In this document: positions 13,563-20,741 of the stretch, piece by piece | How the letters are laid out: every line of letters starts with the position of its first letter | Numbering within the stretch: position 1 is the stretch's first letter | DNA from: a virus | Reading direction: 5' to 3' (one strand) | DNA length: 64,000 bases | Virus record (IMG/VR): IMGVR_UViG_3300044732_001952 | Coordinates: 62,001-126,000 of that record | The notes under the pieces: generated by a model | Told to the model about the DNA's origin: nothing | What the model saw: the letters and a program-made list of their open reading frames with translations, nothing else | Database searches by the model: none | Made by a program: the position numbers and the translations under genes

Positions 13563-14714
13563 TTATCTCACCATGTCTATATCGTTATTCTCTATTCTTT
13601 CAAGAGTGTAGATTTCCATTTCGTGTCTTAGTTTATTTTCCTCAACAAGTTTCTCGTATCTTTTTTGTGCTTTCCCTTTCCACCACTCAATCATATGAGA
13701 AAGTTTGTGTTTATGGAAATTTTGTCCTTCAATTAAAGGAATTTCACCACCAGAATTAACATGTTCAATAACATTGTCGTATCCAAAGTTTGAATAATAA
13801 TATCTCTTTTTGGTTTTGGCTTTCATATGTGTTTTGGTGAAAGAATGAAACTCATTATAAGCATCGATATCATAATGTTTAAGGTGATTTTTAAGGACTG
13901 ATATTGCCTTATTAAACTCTCTCATCTTTGGTCCTGATGGTACAGGGTCTACAGTATTTCCACCCCATTCAGGGTTACCGTATAACTCTCTCATTTTAGC
14001 TCTAATCGGCCCATAAACTTCTTCTGTTGGGAATAAAAACAAATCTGATTCTGTCATGTCTTGGTAACGGATATATGGTTTTAAACCATCGTATTGACTC
14101 ATACCTTTGATGTCACCATAAAGGGAGGTTGTTTCAAAAAAACAAGTATCGATTTTATCACCATACTTTTCTTTTAACATATTTTTAATTTCGTGTGAAC
14201 ATGAAATTAAAGCTAATAGTTTACCACCTAAGTAGTTATACCCAAAAGGTTGTACAGGAACAATAATGGCCCCATTAATCATATGTCTATTAACAGCTGT
14301 AGCTCTAATTGTTTCACCAAAGAAATCATTTCTAGGTTTAATAGATAAAACAGGTGAAGCCACACGAATAAACCCAACATATTTGTTAGTGGTTTTTTCT
14401 CTAATACCCATCATGATTTGTCTACCGATTTGTGATTCTAAAGGTAGTGAAGTGATAATCTGTGTAGAAGGATTAAATAAATTACCCTCAATCACCTCGA
14501 TTTCAAATTCCATGTTTTTTGGCTCAACACTATAATCATCAAACATGTTTTTAGTGTATTTATCGTGGTTAATATCCACAATTTTTTCTTTTTTTCTAGC
14601 CAAAAAATAGTCTTGGATTGACTCAAGGTCTCGGTAAAAATTTATAAATCTATCTTTTATTCCAATTGTCTCCTCTAAAGTTAATTTAGGTTCGAATTCT
14701 ATTTTATCACTCAT
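13563..14714 (-). CDS. DruA/DUF4338-like protein
   Basis: A 383-residue protein. Residues about 107-230 follow the layout I associate with DUF4338, the domain of Druantia anti-phage protein DruA: VGFIRVASPVLSIKPRND, then an INGAIIVPVQPFGYNYLGGK core, KEKYGDKIDTCFFETTSLYG and a closing region. I identify it by pattern only. The C-terminal 130 residues are helical and basic (KTHMKAKTKKRYYYSNFGYD, then a coiled-coil-like end). It lies between a PD-(D/E)XK nuclease and the mini-protein cluster. A phage-borne copy could be a DNA-metabolism enzyme from which the defence protein derives, or an antagonist. Upstream there is an A/T-rich palindrome (TTTATTTAATAAATA) but no clear promoter. Confidence 0.6.
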   Translation of the reverse strand: MSDKIEFEPKLTLEETIGIKDRFINFYRDLESIQDYFLARKKEKIVDINHDKYTKNMFDDYSVEPKNMEFEIEVIEGNLFNPSTQIITSLPLESQIGRQIMMGIREKTTNKYVGFIRVASPVLSIKPRNDFFGETIRATAVNRHMINGAIIVPVQPFGYNYLGGKLLALISCSHEIKNMLKEKYGDKIDTCFFETTSLYGDIKGMSQYDGLKPYIRYQDMTESDLFLFPTEEVYGPIRAKMRELYGNPEWGGNTVDPVPSGPKMREFNKAISVLKNHLKHYDIDAYNEFHSFTKTHMKAKTKKRYYYSNFGYDNVIEHVNSGGEIPLIEGQNFHKHKLSHMIEWWKGKAQKRYEKLVEENKLRHEMEIYTLERIENNDIDMVR

Positions 14715-14766
14715 ATATCTGTTTATTTAATAAATAATAGACAAAAAATATTAAACACTAAAGACT

Positions 14767-15516
14767 TTATTTTTTATTTTTTTCTAACCAATAGTCCAAA
14801 ATTGCTTTGGCATCCCTACCCAAATAGGGCATATTAATTTTTTCAAAGGTATAATCTTTTTGTGGGTTTAAATAAAATATCTGTAGTTTACCAACTTTTT
14901 TTCTTGTTTGCATTTGTATCATGTATGCATATATAGATAGTTGTAGAGCGTATACGTTGTATTGACAATCTGATAAATGTGATACTGGTTTATTTAACCA
15001 TTGATTGTATTTTGATATGTAATTTAGTTCTTTATTTGTTTTAAAGTCCAATATATTAAAATAATCACCACAATCCTCTACAATATCCGCTGTTCCACAA
15101 ATTTTATATTTTTCACTAAATAAAACTGCTTCTGGGTAAACTGTACCAGACATATCATCTACTTCTTGGAATTTACTTATTACCTCTCTTTCATAATCGT
15201 TTTTAGGTATGTATATCCTATCAGCCAATAGGTACCTCTCCAATATTTCATGGACTTCAGTACCATATTCATTTGCCTCACGATTAATACGTTCCCATTC
15301 TACTAATATCTCACCCTTGGTCATACCAACATACTCAGGTTTTTTTACATCATCCGACTGTTGGGATATTGCGTAAGCCACTGAGTCACTATCGAAATGA
15401 GGTTCCAATAATGATAAAATTGTTGTTACTGATTTAAAAACTTCGTTAGTTTCCTTATGATAATATTTATGTTCTATCGGTTCTAACCAAACTTGTGTTT
15501 CCCATTTATTTGCCAT
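14767..15516 (-). CDS. PD-(D/E)XK nuclease (Cas4/RecB-type exonuclease)
   Basis: A 249-residue nuclease of the RecB/Cas4-like superfamily. Motifs: GTEVHE with His89, Glu129 in YPEAV, Asp144 in ICGTADIV, Asp157-x-Lys159 in ILDFKTN, and the QLSIYAY Q-x3-Y motif at 192-196. No iron-sulphur cysteine cluster is evident, so it is the phage-exonuclease type rather than a true Cas4. Such enzymes in T4-type phages are thought to degrade or trim DNA during replication and recombination. It follows directly on the primase block, overlapping the small gene 15506-15718 by 11 nt. Confidence 0.88.
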   Translation of the reverse strand: MANKWETQVWLEPIEHKYYHKETNEVFKSVTTILSLLEPHFDSDSVAYAISQQSDDVKKPEYVGMTKGEILVEWERINREANEYGTEVHEILERYLLADRIYIPKNDYEREVISKFQEVDDMSGTVYPEAVLFSEKYKICGTADIVEDCGDYFNILDFKTNKELNYISKYNQWLNKPVSHLSDCQYNVYALQLSIYAYMIQMQTRKKVGKLQIFYLNPQKDYTFEKINMPYLGRDAKAILDYWLEKNKK

Positions 15517-15718
15517 TTATTACTTTATTAATCTCAACATTCTTTTTAGTTGGGCAATTATCACAGTAAGTGATATCCAATATCTCCCTTATTTCATCAG
15601 TTAAACCAAGTAATGCATCAGCATTACCTATATAATTTATAATTCCTTGATAACCCTCAAGTCTAAATCTTTCTAATAAAATTTCTTTCTTAATAATTCT
15701 TTTATTAAATCCCATCAC
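15506..15718 (-). CDS. small hypothetical protein
   Basis: A 70-residue protein between the primase and the PD-(D/E)XK nuclease, overlapping both (4 nt and 11 nt). It is basic at the N-terminus (FNKRIIKKEILLERFR) and has a CDNC motif at residues 52-55 that could be half of a metal site. The second Met is an alternative start. Position suggests an accessory factor of primase or nuclease; no family recognised. Confidence 0.7.
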   Translation of the reverse strand: MMGFNKRIIKKEILLERFRLEGYQGIINYIGNADALLGLTDEIREILDITYCDNCPTKKNVEINKVINGK

Positions 15719-16680
15719 AATTCACTTTCTTTAAGAATAATACCACTTTTCATACATTCAATCACACCTTCTCTACCAAAGTCTTCATGAATTTTGGCTA
15801 TATCATAACCTTCTTTCATTTTAACAATTCTAATTCTACCAAATAATTTTCCAACATTCAACTTTGCATAATGTTTTTTAGCGTCTTCCCATGCATCATC
15901 ATCTAAGAGAATTATTACATTACCGTTTGTTTTATGGAATAAAGAATGCATTAGTTTATCAGAAATTTTTTTACCCAATAGTGGGATTGAGTTATGAACT
16001 ACAATATGGTCAAAAGGTCCTTCAACCAAATAAACATCTGAATCCCAATCTACACAACATTCGTTAAATATTAAAATTTCTTTATCCGAATCAGGATTTA
16101 AGTACTTTGGTTTTGCATTAACATAAGTTCTTGTTACCCAATAATTTAATTCATTATTAATATCATAAGAAGGAATTACAACCCTAGAGTCGTACTGTCC
16201 CCCACTAACATAACCCATTTTATATCTTTGGATTATTTCTTTTTTAATTTTTCTTTCTTTAGTAAGATAATTCCAAGCTTGTTTATATAACAGTGATTTA
16301 GGGTTACCTTCTTCAAAACTAATAAATCCTTTTGGTAAGGTTAAGTCTTCGATAACGTTGGCATCTTTTACTTTAGATTTAAAATCATCTAAAGTGTAAC
16401 CAATCATTTTTAGTTTTTTAACTTGTTGTTTGTTAGCAAAACTTCTGAATAATTTTTTAAGACTACCCTTGGTTCCATTAACCTCACCACAAGCCCAACA
16501 ATTATAAACACCCTCAGATAAGTTAACCTCTAAATTACCTTTACCATCACCTTCATATTCACCTTTTTCGGCAGAACAAACAGGACAATCAAAACTATAT
16601 TGTTGTTTAGAAACATTTGTCTTTTTAGGTTTCCCTAAGACATCCAAAATTATACCGTAAATGAGTGAGTTTTCAACCAT
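15715..16680 (-). CDS. 61: DnaG-type DNA primase (T4 gp61 role)
   Basis: Synthesises RNA primers for lagging-strand replication with the helicase at 44889-46304. A CHC2-type zinc domain is formed by CPVC (Cys32, Cys35) and CWAC (Cys61, Cys64). The TOPRIM catalytic core has VYLVEGPFDHI with Glu220 and a LLDDDAWEDA acidic triad at 260-262. At 321 residues it is short, with no helicase-binding C-terminal domain of bacterial DnaG visible. It is the second gene after an early-type promoter at 17163-17193, consistent with early replication function. Confidence 0.92.
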   Translation of the reverse strand: MVENSLIYGIILDVLGKPKKTNVSKQQYSFDCPVCSAEKGEYEGDGKGNLEVNLSEGVYNCWACGEVNGTKGSLKKLFRSFANKQQVKKLKMIGYTLDDFKSKVKDANVIEDLTLPKGFISFEEGNPKSLLYKQAWNYLTKERKIKKEIIQRYKMGYVSGGQYDSRVVIPSYDINNELNYWVTRTYVNAKPKYLNPDSDKEILIFNECCVDWDSDVYLVEGPFDHIVVHNSIPLLGKKISDKLMHSLFHKTNGNVIILLDDDAWEDAKKHYAKLNVGKLFGRIRIVKMKEGYDIAKIHEDFGREGVIECMKSGIILKESEL

Positions 16681-16681
16681 A

Positions 16682-17158
16682 TTAAATAATAGGTAAGTTA
16701 AGTTCTTCGATTACTGTACCTTCTTGGTCACAAATTATAATACCCAAGTCACTATAAGCCTCTATAAAGTTTTTTTCTTTATGTTTTTTAAGGTACGTTG
16801 ATACAGAAACATTTTCCTCTGACAATATTTTTATTGTATAACAATAGTCTTTTAGGAAATTAATGAACTCATCAAAAGTTACGATTTCTTCTGAATGTAT
16901 TTTTTCTAATAATTTTTTAGAACAGTTAGTTCTACCATTACAGTGTTCCTCTGTAACTCTACCTTCTTTGTTAAAGGCTCTTAAAGAAATAAATTCTTTT
17001 TGAAAGAATGTTGTGTTTGTTTCGTCATAGATTGGACTTCTAAAGTGTGAAACGTATTTATGTTTTTTATATTCATCTTTTGTTTCATAATATAATTTAG
17101 AATACATCTTAGCCTCTTCCCATAAACATTCTAATGCTAGTTTTTTATTTTCAGTCAT
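16682..17158 (-). CDS. hypothetical protein, first gene of an early-type operon
   Basis: A 158-residue protein of unknown function, 1 nt from the primase start. Mixed helical and beta content; features are the segment EFISLRAFNKEGRVTEEHCN and two separated cysteines (Cys93 region and Cys-Tyr near residue 120), without a complete metal site. Its ATG is only 4 nt after an exact Bacteroidota-type -7 box, so the mRNA should be leaderless or close to it. The promoter makes this gene and the primase behind it early genes. Confidence 0.8.
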   Translation of the reverse strand: MTENKKLALECLWEEAKMYSKLYYETKDEYKKHKYVSHFRSPIYDETNTTFFQKEFISLRAFNKEGRVTEEHCNGRTNCSKKLLEKIHSEEIVTFDEFINFLKDYCYTIKILSEENVSVSTYLKKHKEKNFIEAYSDLGIIICDQEGTVIEELNLPII

Positions 17159-17162
17159 AATA

Positions 17163-17193
17163 CAAATATAGTATATTTTTTCAATAAAACAAA
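17163..17193 (-). promoter_or_regulatory. Bacteroidota-type promoter before 16682-17158 and the primase
   Basis: Minus strand: TTTG (17190-17193), exactly 19 nt, TATATTTG (17163-17170). Both elements match the consensus. It lies between a terminator hairpin and a gene start, so its placement also fits. Predicted start of transcription falls at or just before the ATG at 17158. Confidence 0.75.
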
Positions 17194-17220
17194 AATATCG
17201 GTCAAAATTGGCCGATATTT
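17193..17220 (-). terminator. terminator after the resolvase gene
   Basis: AAATATCGG (17193-17201) pairs with CCGATATTT (17212-17220); the interior GTCAA/TTGGC bases can extend the stem nearly to a two-base loop. On the minus strand a T-rich stretch follows. It insulates the resolvase gene from the early promoter behind it. Confidence 0.75.
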
Positions 17221-17243
17221 AATAATTTTTTATATAATGTGGG

Positions 17244-17876
17244 TTATTTTTTGGTACAATCCCAATGGTTTTCTTTACACATAAACCCTCTGACAGCGGC
17301 GTAACTATCCGTCATATCAAAATTTTCTTTTTTAAGTTTTTGGTTTCTATCATACTCCCAAACAATTTGTGGTTCCAAATCAGCTATTTTTTCCCAAATA
17401 ATTTGTTTTTTATCAACCTCCCAAGAGAAAGCACCAAATAAAACAGGTGTAGCCCTATCAATATCTTTTTGTTTGTATGGTTCACCTTTCTTATTATGTG
17501 TTCTTAATTGAACCAATTCAGGGAAGGAGTACCTTCTAGCGTCGTTTGATGATACAAAGTCTGGTATGACATTTAATACCTCTGATACTACCTTAGATAT
17601 CATCCCATTAAACTTAAGTAATGTGGCAACAGTATATACGTTATTACTATTCAATAAAGGTTCTTCAATTATAACTTTCTCAATATCAAACTCAATATAA
17701 CGAGTTATTAATCTTTCAAAAGCATCAACCTTTTTAAACAATTCTTCTAGTTTTGTTTCAGGTTGAGGTTTAATTTTTGGTGTGATGTGCGTTAATTCTA
17801 ACAATTTTCCGTCAGCTTCAAATAAAGCCATACCAATGGTTTTTGTTGACACATCTAGTCCGAGTATTCTTGACAT
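17244..17876 (-). CDS. ruvC: RuvC-like Holliday junction resolvase
   Basis: A 210-residue RNase H-fold nuclease. Acidic catalytic positions are visible: Asp8 in LGLDVSTKTIG, Glu71/Glu72 in KVIIEEPL, and Asp187/Asp190 in DMTDSYAAVRG. It is longer than bacterial RuvC by an insertion around residues 110-180. In T4 the junction-cutting role is played by gp49 (endonuclease VII), a late protein that clears branches before packaging; a RuvC-type enzyme is the usual substitute in other T4-type phages. Here a TATAAATA box (17890-17897) 13 nt before the start and a dedicated terminator make it a single-gene, probably late, unit. Confidence 0.88.
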   Translation of the reverse strand: MSRILGLDVSTKTIGMALFEADGKLLELTHITPKIKPQPETKLEELFKKVDAFERLITRYIEFDIEKVIIEEPLLNSNNVYTVATLLKFNGMISKVVSEVLNVIPDFVSSNDARRYSFPELVQLRTHNKKGEPYKQKDIDRATPVLFGAFSWEVDKKQIIWEKIADLEPQIVWEYDRNQKLKKENFDMTDSYAAVRGFMCKENHWDCTKK

Positions 17877-17889
17877 TTAAAACATTTTT

Positions 17890-17897
17890 TATTTATA
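17890..17897 (-). promoter_or_regulatory. TATAAATA box before the resolvase gene
   Basis: Exact TATAAATA on the minus strand, 13 nt before the ATG at 17876, in the 21-nt gap after the structural gene that ends at 17898. Confidence 0.5.
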
Positions 17898-19049
17898 TTA
17901 TGATGGGTATACAGAAGTATTTACTGATGTACCCCATACAGTTCCAATTCCACCATCCAATTTAACACTAAGATTCAATACAACATAGTTGTCAGTTTTC
18001 TCAATAATACTTGTTGGTGTTCCAATAGCGGTAACTTGTCCAGCTGTATCATATAGACACACTTGTGTTACTTTAACCACTTCCTCACAATTAGTCTCAC
18101 CATTAGCAATAGCTTGTTTTCTAGATGGGTTAGTTGTGAATTTTAAAATATCTGGTGAAGCATTAATTCTAACATCTGCTGATACACTACTATCATAGTC
18201 TGTAACAACTGTGTAAGAAATATTTGGTGCGAATGTTGCTCTTGTTGTTCCCGTACCTCCTGTTGCTAAAGCAAAATTAAATCCTTGAACAATCGTTGGG
18301 TCCCAAAGAGTAACTATACCACTAATACAATCTACCATACCAGCCGCTAAATGATAACCACTACCATTAAATCTAGCAGTTAATTTACCGTTTGCGTAAG
18401 GATTTGTGACTTTATGTGCCTGACTGAATCCTGAAGTAGACCCTGTAGTTAAACTTGTATAATCATTAAATAAAAATACAATTCCACTTTCATAAGTAGG
18501 TCCGTTATTACCCCTACCAGTTTCTTGGCCCATACCTGTATCAATAACAGCCTCTTTTAGTGACTCAAATTTTCTAGTATCACCAACAGTTTTAGCACAA
18601 ACACCAGCTGTGTTTCTAGTTAAGATTTCAGGTGTATTATAAAAAGTAAAATAATTAGTTAAAGCGGTTATACCTGATAAAGTACTTCCCGTAAAGGATG
18701 TCGGTATTACAAGTGCCCCATCTCTACCAATTAAAGCTTGTCTATATGTTTCGTTATTAATTAAACCAACAATAATACCAGTACTATTATAAGCTTCATA
18801 AAGTTTTTCTAATGAGGTACCTAAATAACCACCATTATTAAAAGATATATTATAGTTATCAGCTATTTCATCTGTGTATAAACCAAGATTAGCGTAGAAA
18901 TGTGACCACACATTAGTTGTAAATCCTGAATTTGAAGAAGATGGTACGTATGTCCATTCTATTTCATTACCAGGGATTGCATAAAAATATGAACTTTCCT
19001 CTTCGGTTGTTTTTATGTTAACATTTTCTACAGGTACTAATGAACTCAT
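17898..19049 (-). CDS. tail/baseplate structural protein, fibre-like C-terminus
   Basis: A 383-residue protein, rich in Ser/Thr/Gly/Asn and beta-predicted, typical of virion parts. The C-terminal 70 residues (VCLYDTAGQVTAIGTP, then a beta strand run) match the pattern at the end of 20741-22777 (VGIYSTGGELVAIGKL), so the two share a terminal domain of the kind found in phage fibre or adaptor proteins. It is the last gene of the tail block before DNA metabolism. No enzyme signature. Exact place in the tail is unknown. Confidence 0.85.
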   Translation of the reverse strand: MSSLVPVENVNIKTTEEESSYFYAIPGNEIEWTYVPSSSNSGFTTNVWSHFYANLGLYTDEIADNYNISFNNGGYLGTSLEKLYEAYNSTGIIVGLINNETYRQALIGRDGALVIPTSFTGSTLSGITALTNYFTFYNTPEILTRNTAGVCAKTVGDTRKFESLKEAVIDTGMGQETGRGNNGPTYESGIVFLFNDYTSLTTGSTSGFSQAHKVTNPYANGKLTARFNGSGYHLAAGMVDCISGIVTLWDPTIVQGFNFALATGGTGTTRATFAPNISYTVVTDYDSSVSADVRINASPDILKFTTNPSRKQAIANGETNCEEVVKVTQVCLYDTAGQVTAIGTPTSIIEKTDNYVVLNLSVKLDGGIGTVWGTSVNTSVYPS

Positions 19050-19060
19050 TAATTTTTTAT

Positions 19061-19363
19061 TTAAATTGTTGTTATTGTTTGAGTGTTTGTGGTACTATCG
19101 TATGAAATAGCTATACCACTATTATTAACTTTTTGAACAGTGAATGAAACGGGTAATAACCTCATTCCATTAAGACCTAAAGGTATCACATCTGCTGCTC
19201 CTAAATTAATTGTTTGTAACCTATCATTAACTTTATAGTAAAGGTCGACAGAACTTGACGAAAGGAAAGCGTTGTATTCAGCATTATTGTTTCCTTCAAC
19301 TAAGTCATTAAATTTATTCTGATTATTATAATCACTTAAAGTATTGTAATATATCTTTACCAT
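19061..19363 (-). CDS. small structural protein of the tail block
   Basis: A 100-residue, cysteine-free, Asn/Ser-rich protein with a beta-predicted C-terminus (VQKVNNSGIAISYDSTTNTQ). It sits in the tail block, overlapping its upstream neighbour by one base. No family recognised. Confidence 0.75.
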   Translation of the reverse strand: MVKIYYNTLSDYNNQNKFNDLVEGNNNAEYNAFLSSSSVDLYYKVNDRLQTINLGAADVIPLGLNGMRLLPVSFTVQKVNNSGIAISYDSTTNTQTITTI

Positions 19364-20508
19364 TAGTTAACTATTAATATATTGTTATATCCTAATATTG
19401 TTGCATTAGGTTCATAAACGAAGTTTAAACTTACATTACCACCTATAATCGGTAGGTCTCCAGTATCGTTAAGTCTTAGTCTAAGATTAATTGGCATCTC
19501 CCATTTATCAAATGAAGTTTCTTTAAAATAAAACTCAACATGATTTTTAGCTTTTTCAATCATACCGATAATTAAAGATTGTTCATCTGAATTTTGGTAC
19601 CCCCAAATGGCTTGAGCCATAAAACCATTTAAATCAACTGAATTATATGTTCTAGGTTCTTTTAAATAATAAACATCTTTAGAACCATTACTTCCAAGTA
19701 ATACTGCCGGTCTAATTTCCTTATAACTAGAAGCTGTACCCATTTTGTTAAATGGAATAAAGTTTGTTAAACCATTAACAACGTACCCAAATTGTGGGGC
19801 GTTAAATGTTAAAAATGAGTTATGACCTTCTAAGTAATTATTACCTTCTATATTAGCACCAAAACCAAATAGTAATCCAGTATAGAATCTATCAAAAGAT
19901 TTATCTGATTGGGTTCTAACACCGTTATCAAAACTTATATACTTACTATTAAAGTTTACGTAGTTCTTTTTATCCTCATCACCAAAGAATTCATATGAAG
20001 TAACAAAGTTATTTGTTGTATCTAAATTAGACCAAGCATTAGTCACAAAGTCTTGTTCTTGTTTTACTAAATAAATCCCTTGGAATAATTTTAAACTTGT
20101 TTCTAGATTTTCTGTATAAGCTGAATAAGTTGTTACATCCGTTAACCAAGCAAAGTATTCGTGTAAGTTTATTGTCATTGTTAGATTACTACTAGTGTAA
20201 TCATTAACACCACAGTCTTGTTTGTAAAAATTAACAACCCATCTCTGTGCAGTCTTTACCATTTCTTGCATTGGTGGTGGTGTGACTTGTGCTTCCGTTG
20301 GGATAGCGTCAGTACATGATTTTCTTGCTGTAAATAAATTTTTAGAACCTGTTATATTCATTATGTCTTCCAGATTTGGGTCCGTAGTGACGTAATAAAG
20401 TTCATTCATATCAGATAAGCTAAAATACTTAAAACTCTGTTCAGCACCATTAGTCATTACTCTACGTAATCCGTAATTGGTTAATTTTAAACTTACATTA
20501 TTTGCCAT
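19363..20508 (-). CDS. tail structural protein, shares an N-terminal motif with two neighbours
   Basis: A 381-residue protein. The first 40 residues (SLKLTNYGLRRVMTNGAEQS, then FKYFSLSD) match the start of 20508-20741 and 20741-22777: a pattern LT-x2-G-x4-L/M-x2-NG-x4-F-x-YF/F-x-L-x-D. After that the sequence is unique, beta-rich and contains a KSCTDAIPTEAQ segment. The conserved N-terminus probably docks three different proteins to the same baseplate or fibre partner. One-base overlap with both neighbours. Confidence 0.82.
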   Translation of the reverse strand: MANNVSLKLTNYGLRRVMTNGAEQSFKYFSLSDMNELYYVTTDPNLEDIMNITGSKNLFTARKSCTDAIPTEAQVTPPPMQEMVKTAQRWVVNFYKQDCGVNDYTSSNLTMTINLHEYFAWLTDVTTYSAYTENLETSLKLFQGIYLVKQEQDFVTNAWSNLDTTNNFVTSYEFFGDEDKKNYVNFNSKYISFDNGVRTQSDKSFDRFYTGLLFGFGANIEGNNYLEGHNSFLTFNAPQFGYVVNGLTNFIPFNKMGTASSYKEIRPAVLLGSNGSKDVYYLKEPRTYNSVDLNGFMAQAIWGYQNSDEQSLIIGMIEKAKNHVEFYFKETSFDKWEMPINLRLRLNDTGDLPIIGGNVSLNFVYEPNATILGYNNILIVN

Positions 20509-20741
20509 TATTCTTTTATTTTTACTTTATATCTTGGTTCACTTTTAGTTGTAGAACTTTTATGACTACCCGTTATTTCTAGAATACCTTGTGGTTCAAC
20601 ACATAAATGATATATTACTGTATCATCCGAAAAACTAAAGTATCTAAACGTATCTTTGAACCCATTAGTTAAAAACTTTGTTTTACCATATGGAGTTAAG
20701 ATTAATTTTACTTCATCAATATTGTTATCTAAAAATCCCAT
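20508..20741 (-). CDS. short member of the LT-G-NG N-terminal family
   Basis: A 77-residue protein that consists almost only of the shared N-terminal docking motif (LTPYGKTKFLTNGFKDTFRY, then FSFSDD) plus a short tail ending PRYKVKIKE. It is either a reduced copy of its two larger neighbours or a separate adaptor. Both junctions are one-base overlaps, so it is actively kept in frame with the operon. Confidence 0.78.
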   Translation of the reverse strand: MGFLDNNIDEVKLILTPYGKTKFLTNGFKDTFRYFSFSDDTVIYHLCVEPQGILEITGSHKSSTTKSEPRYKVKIKE

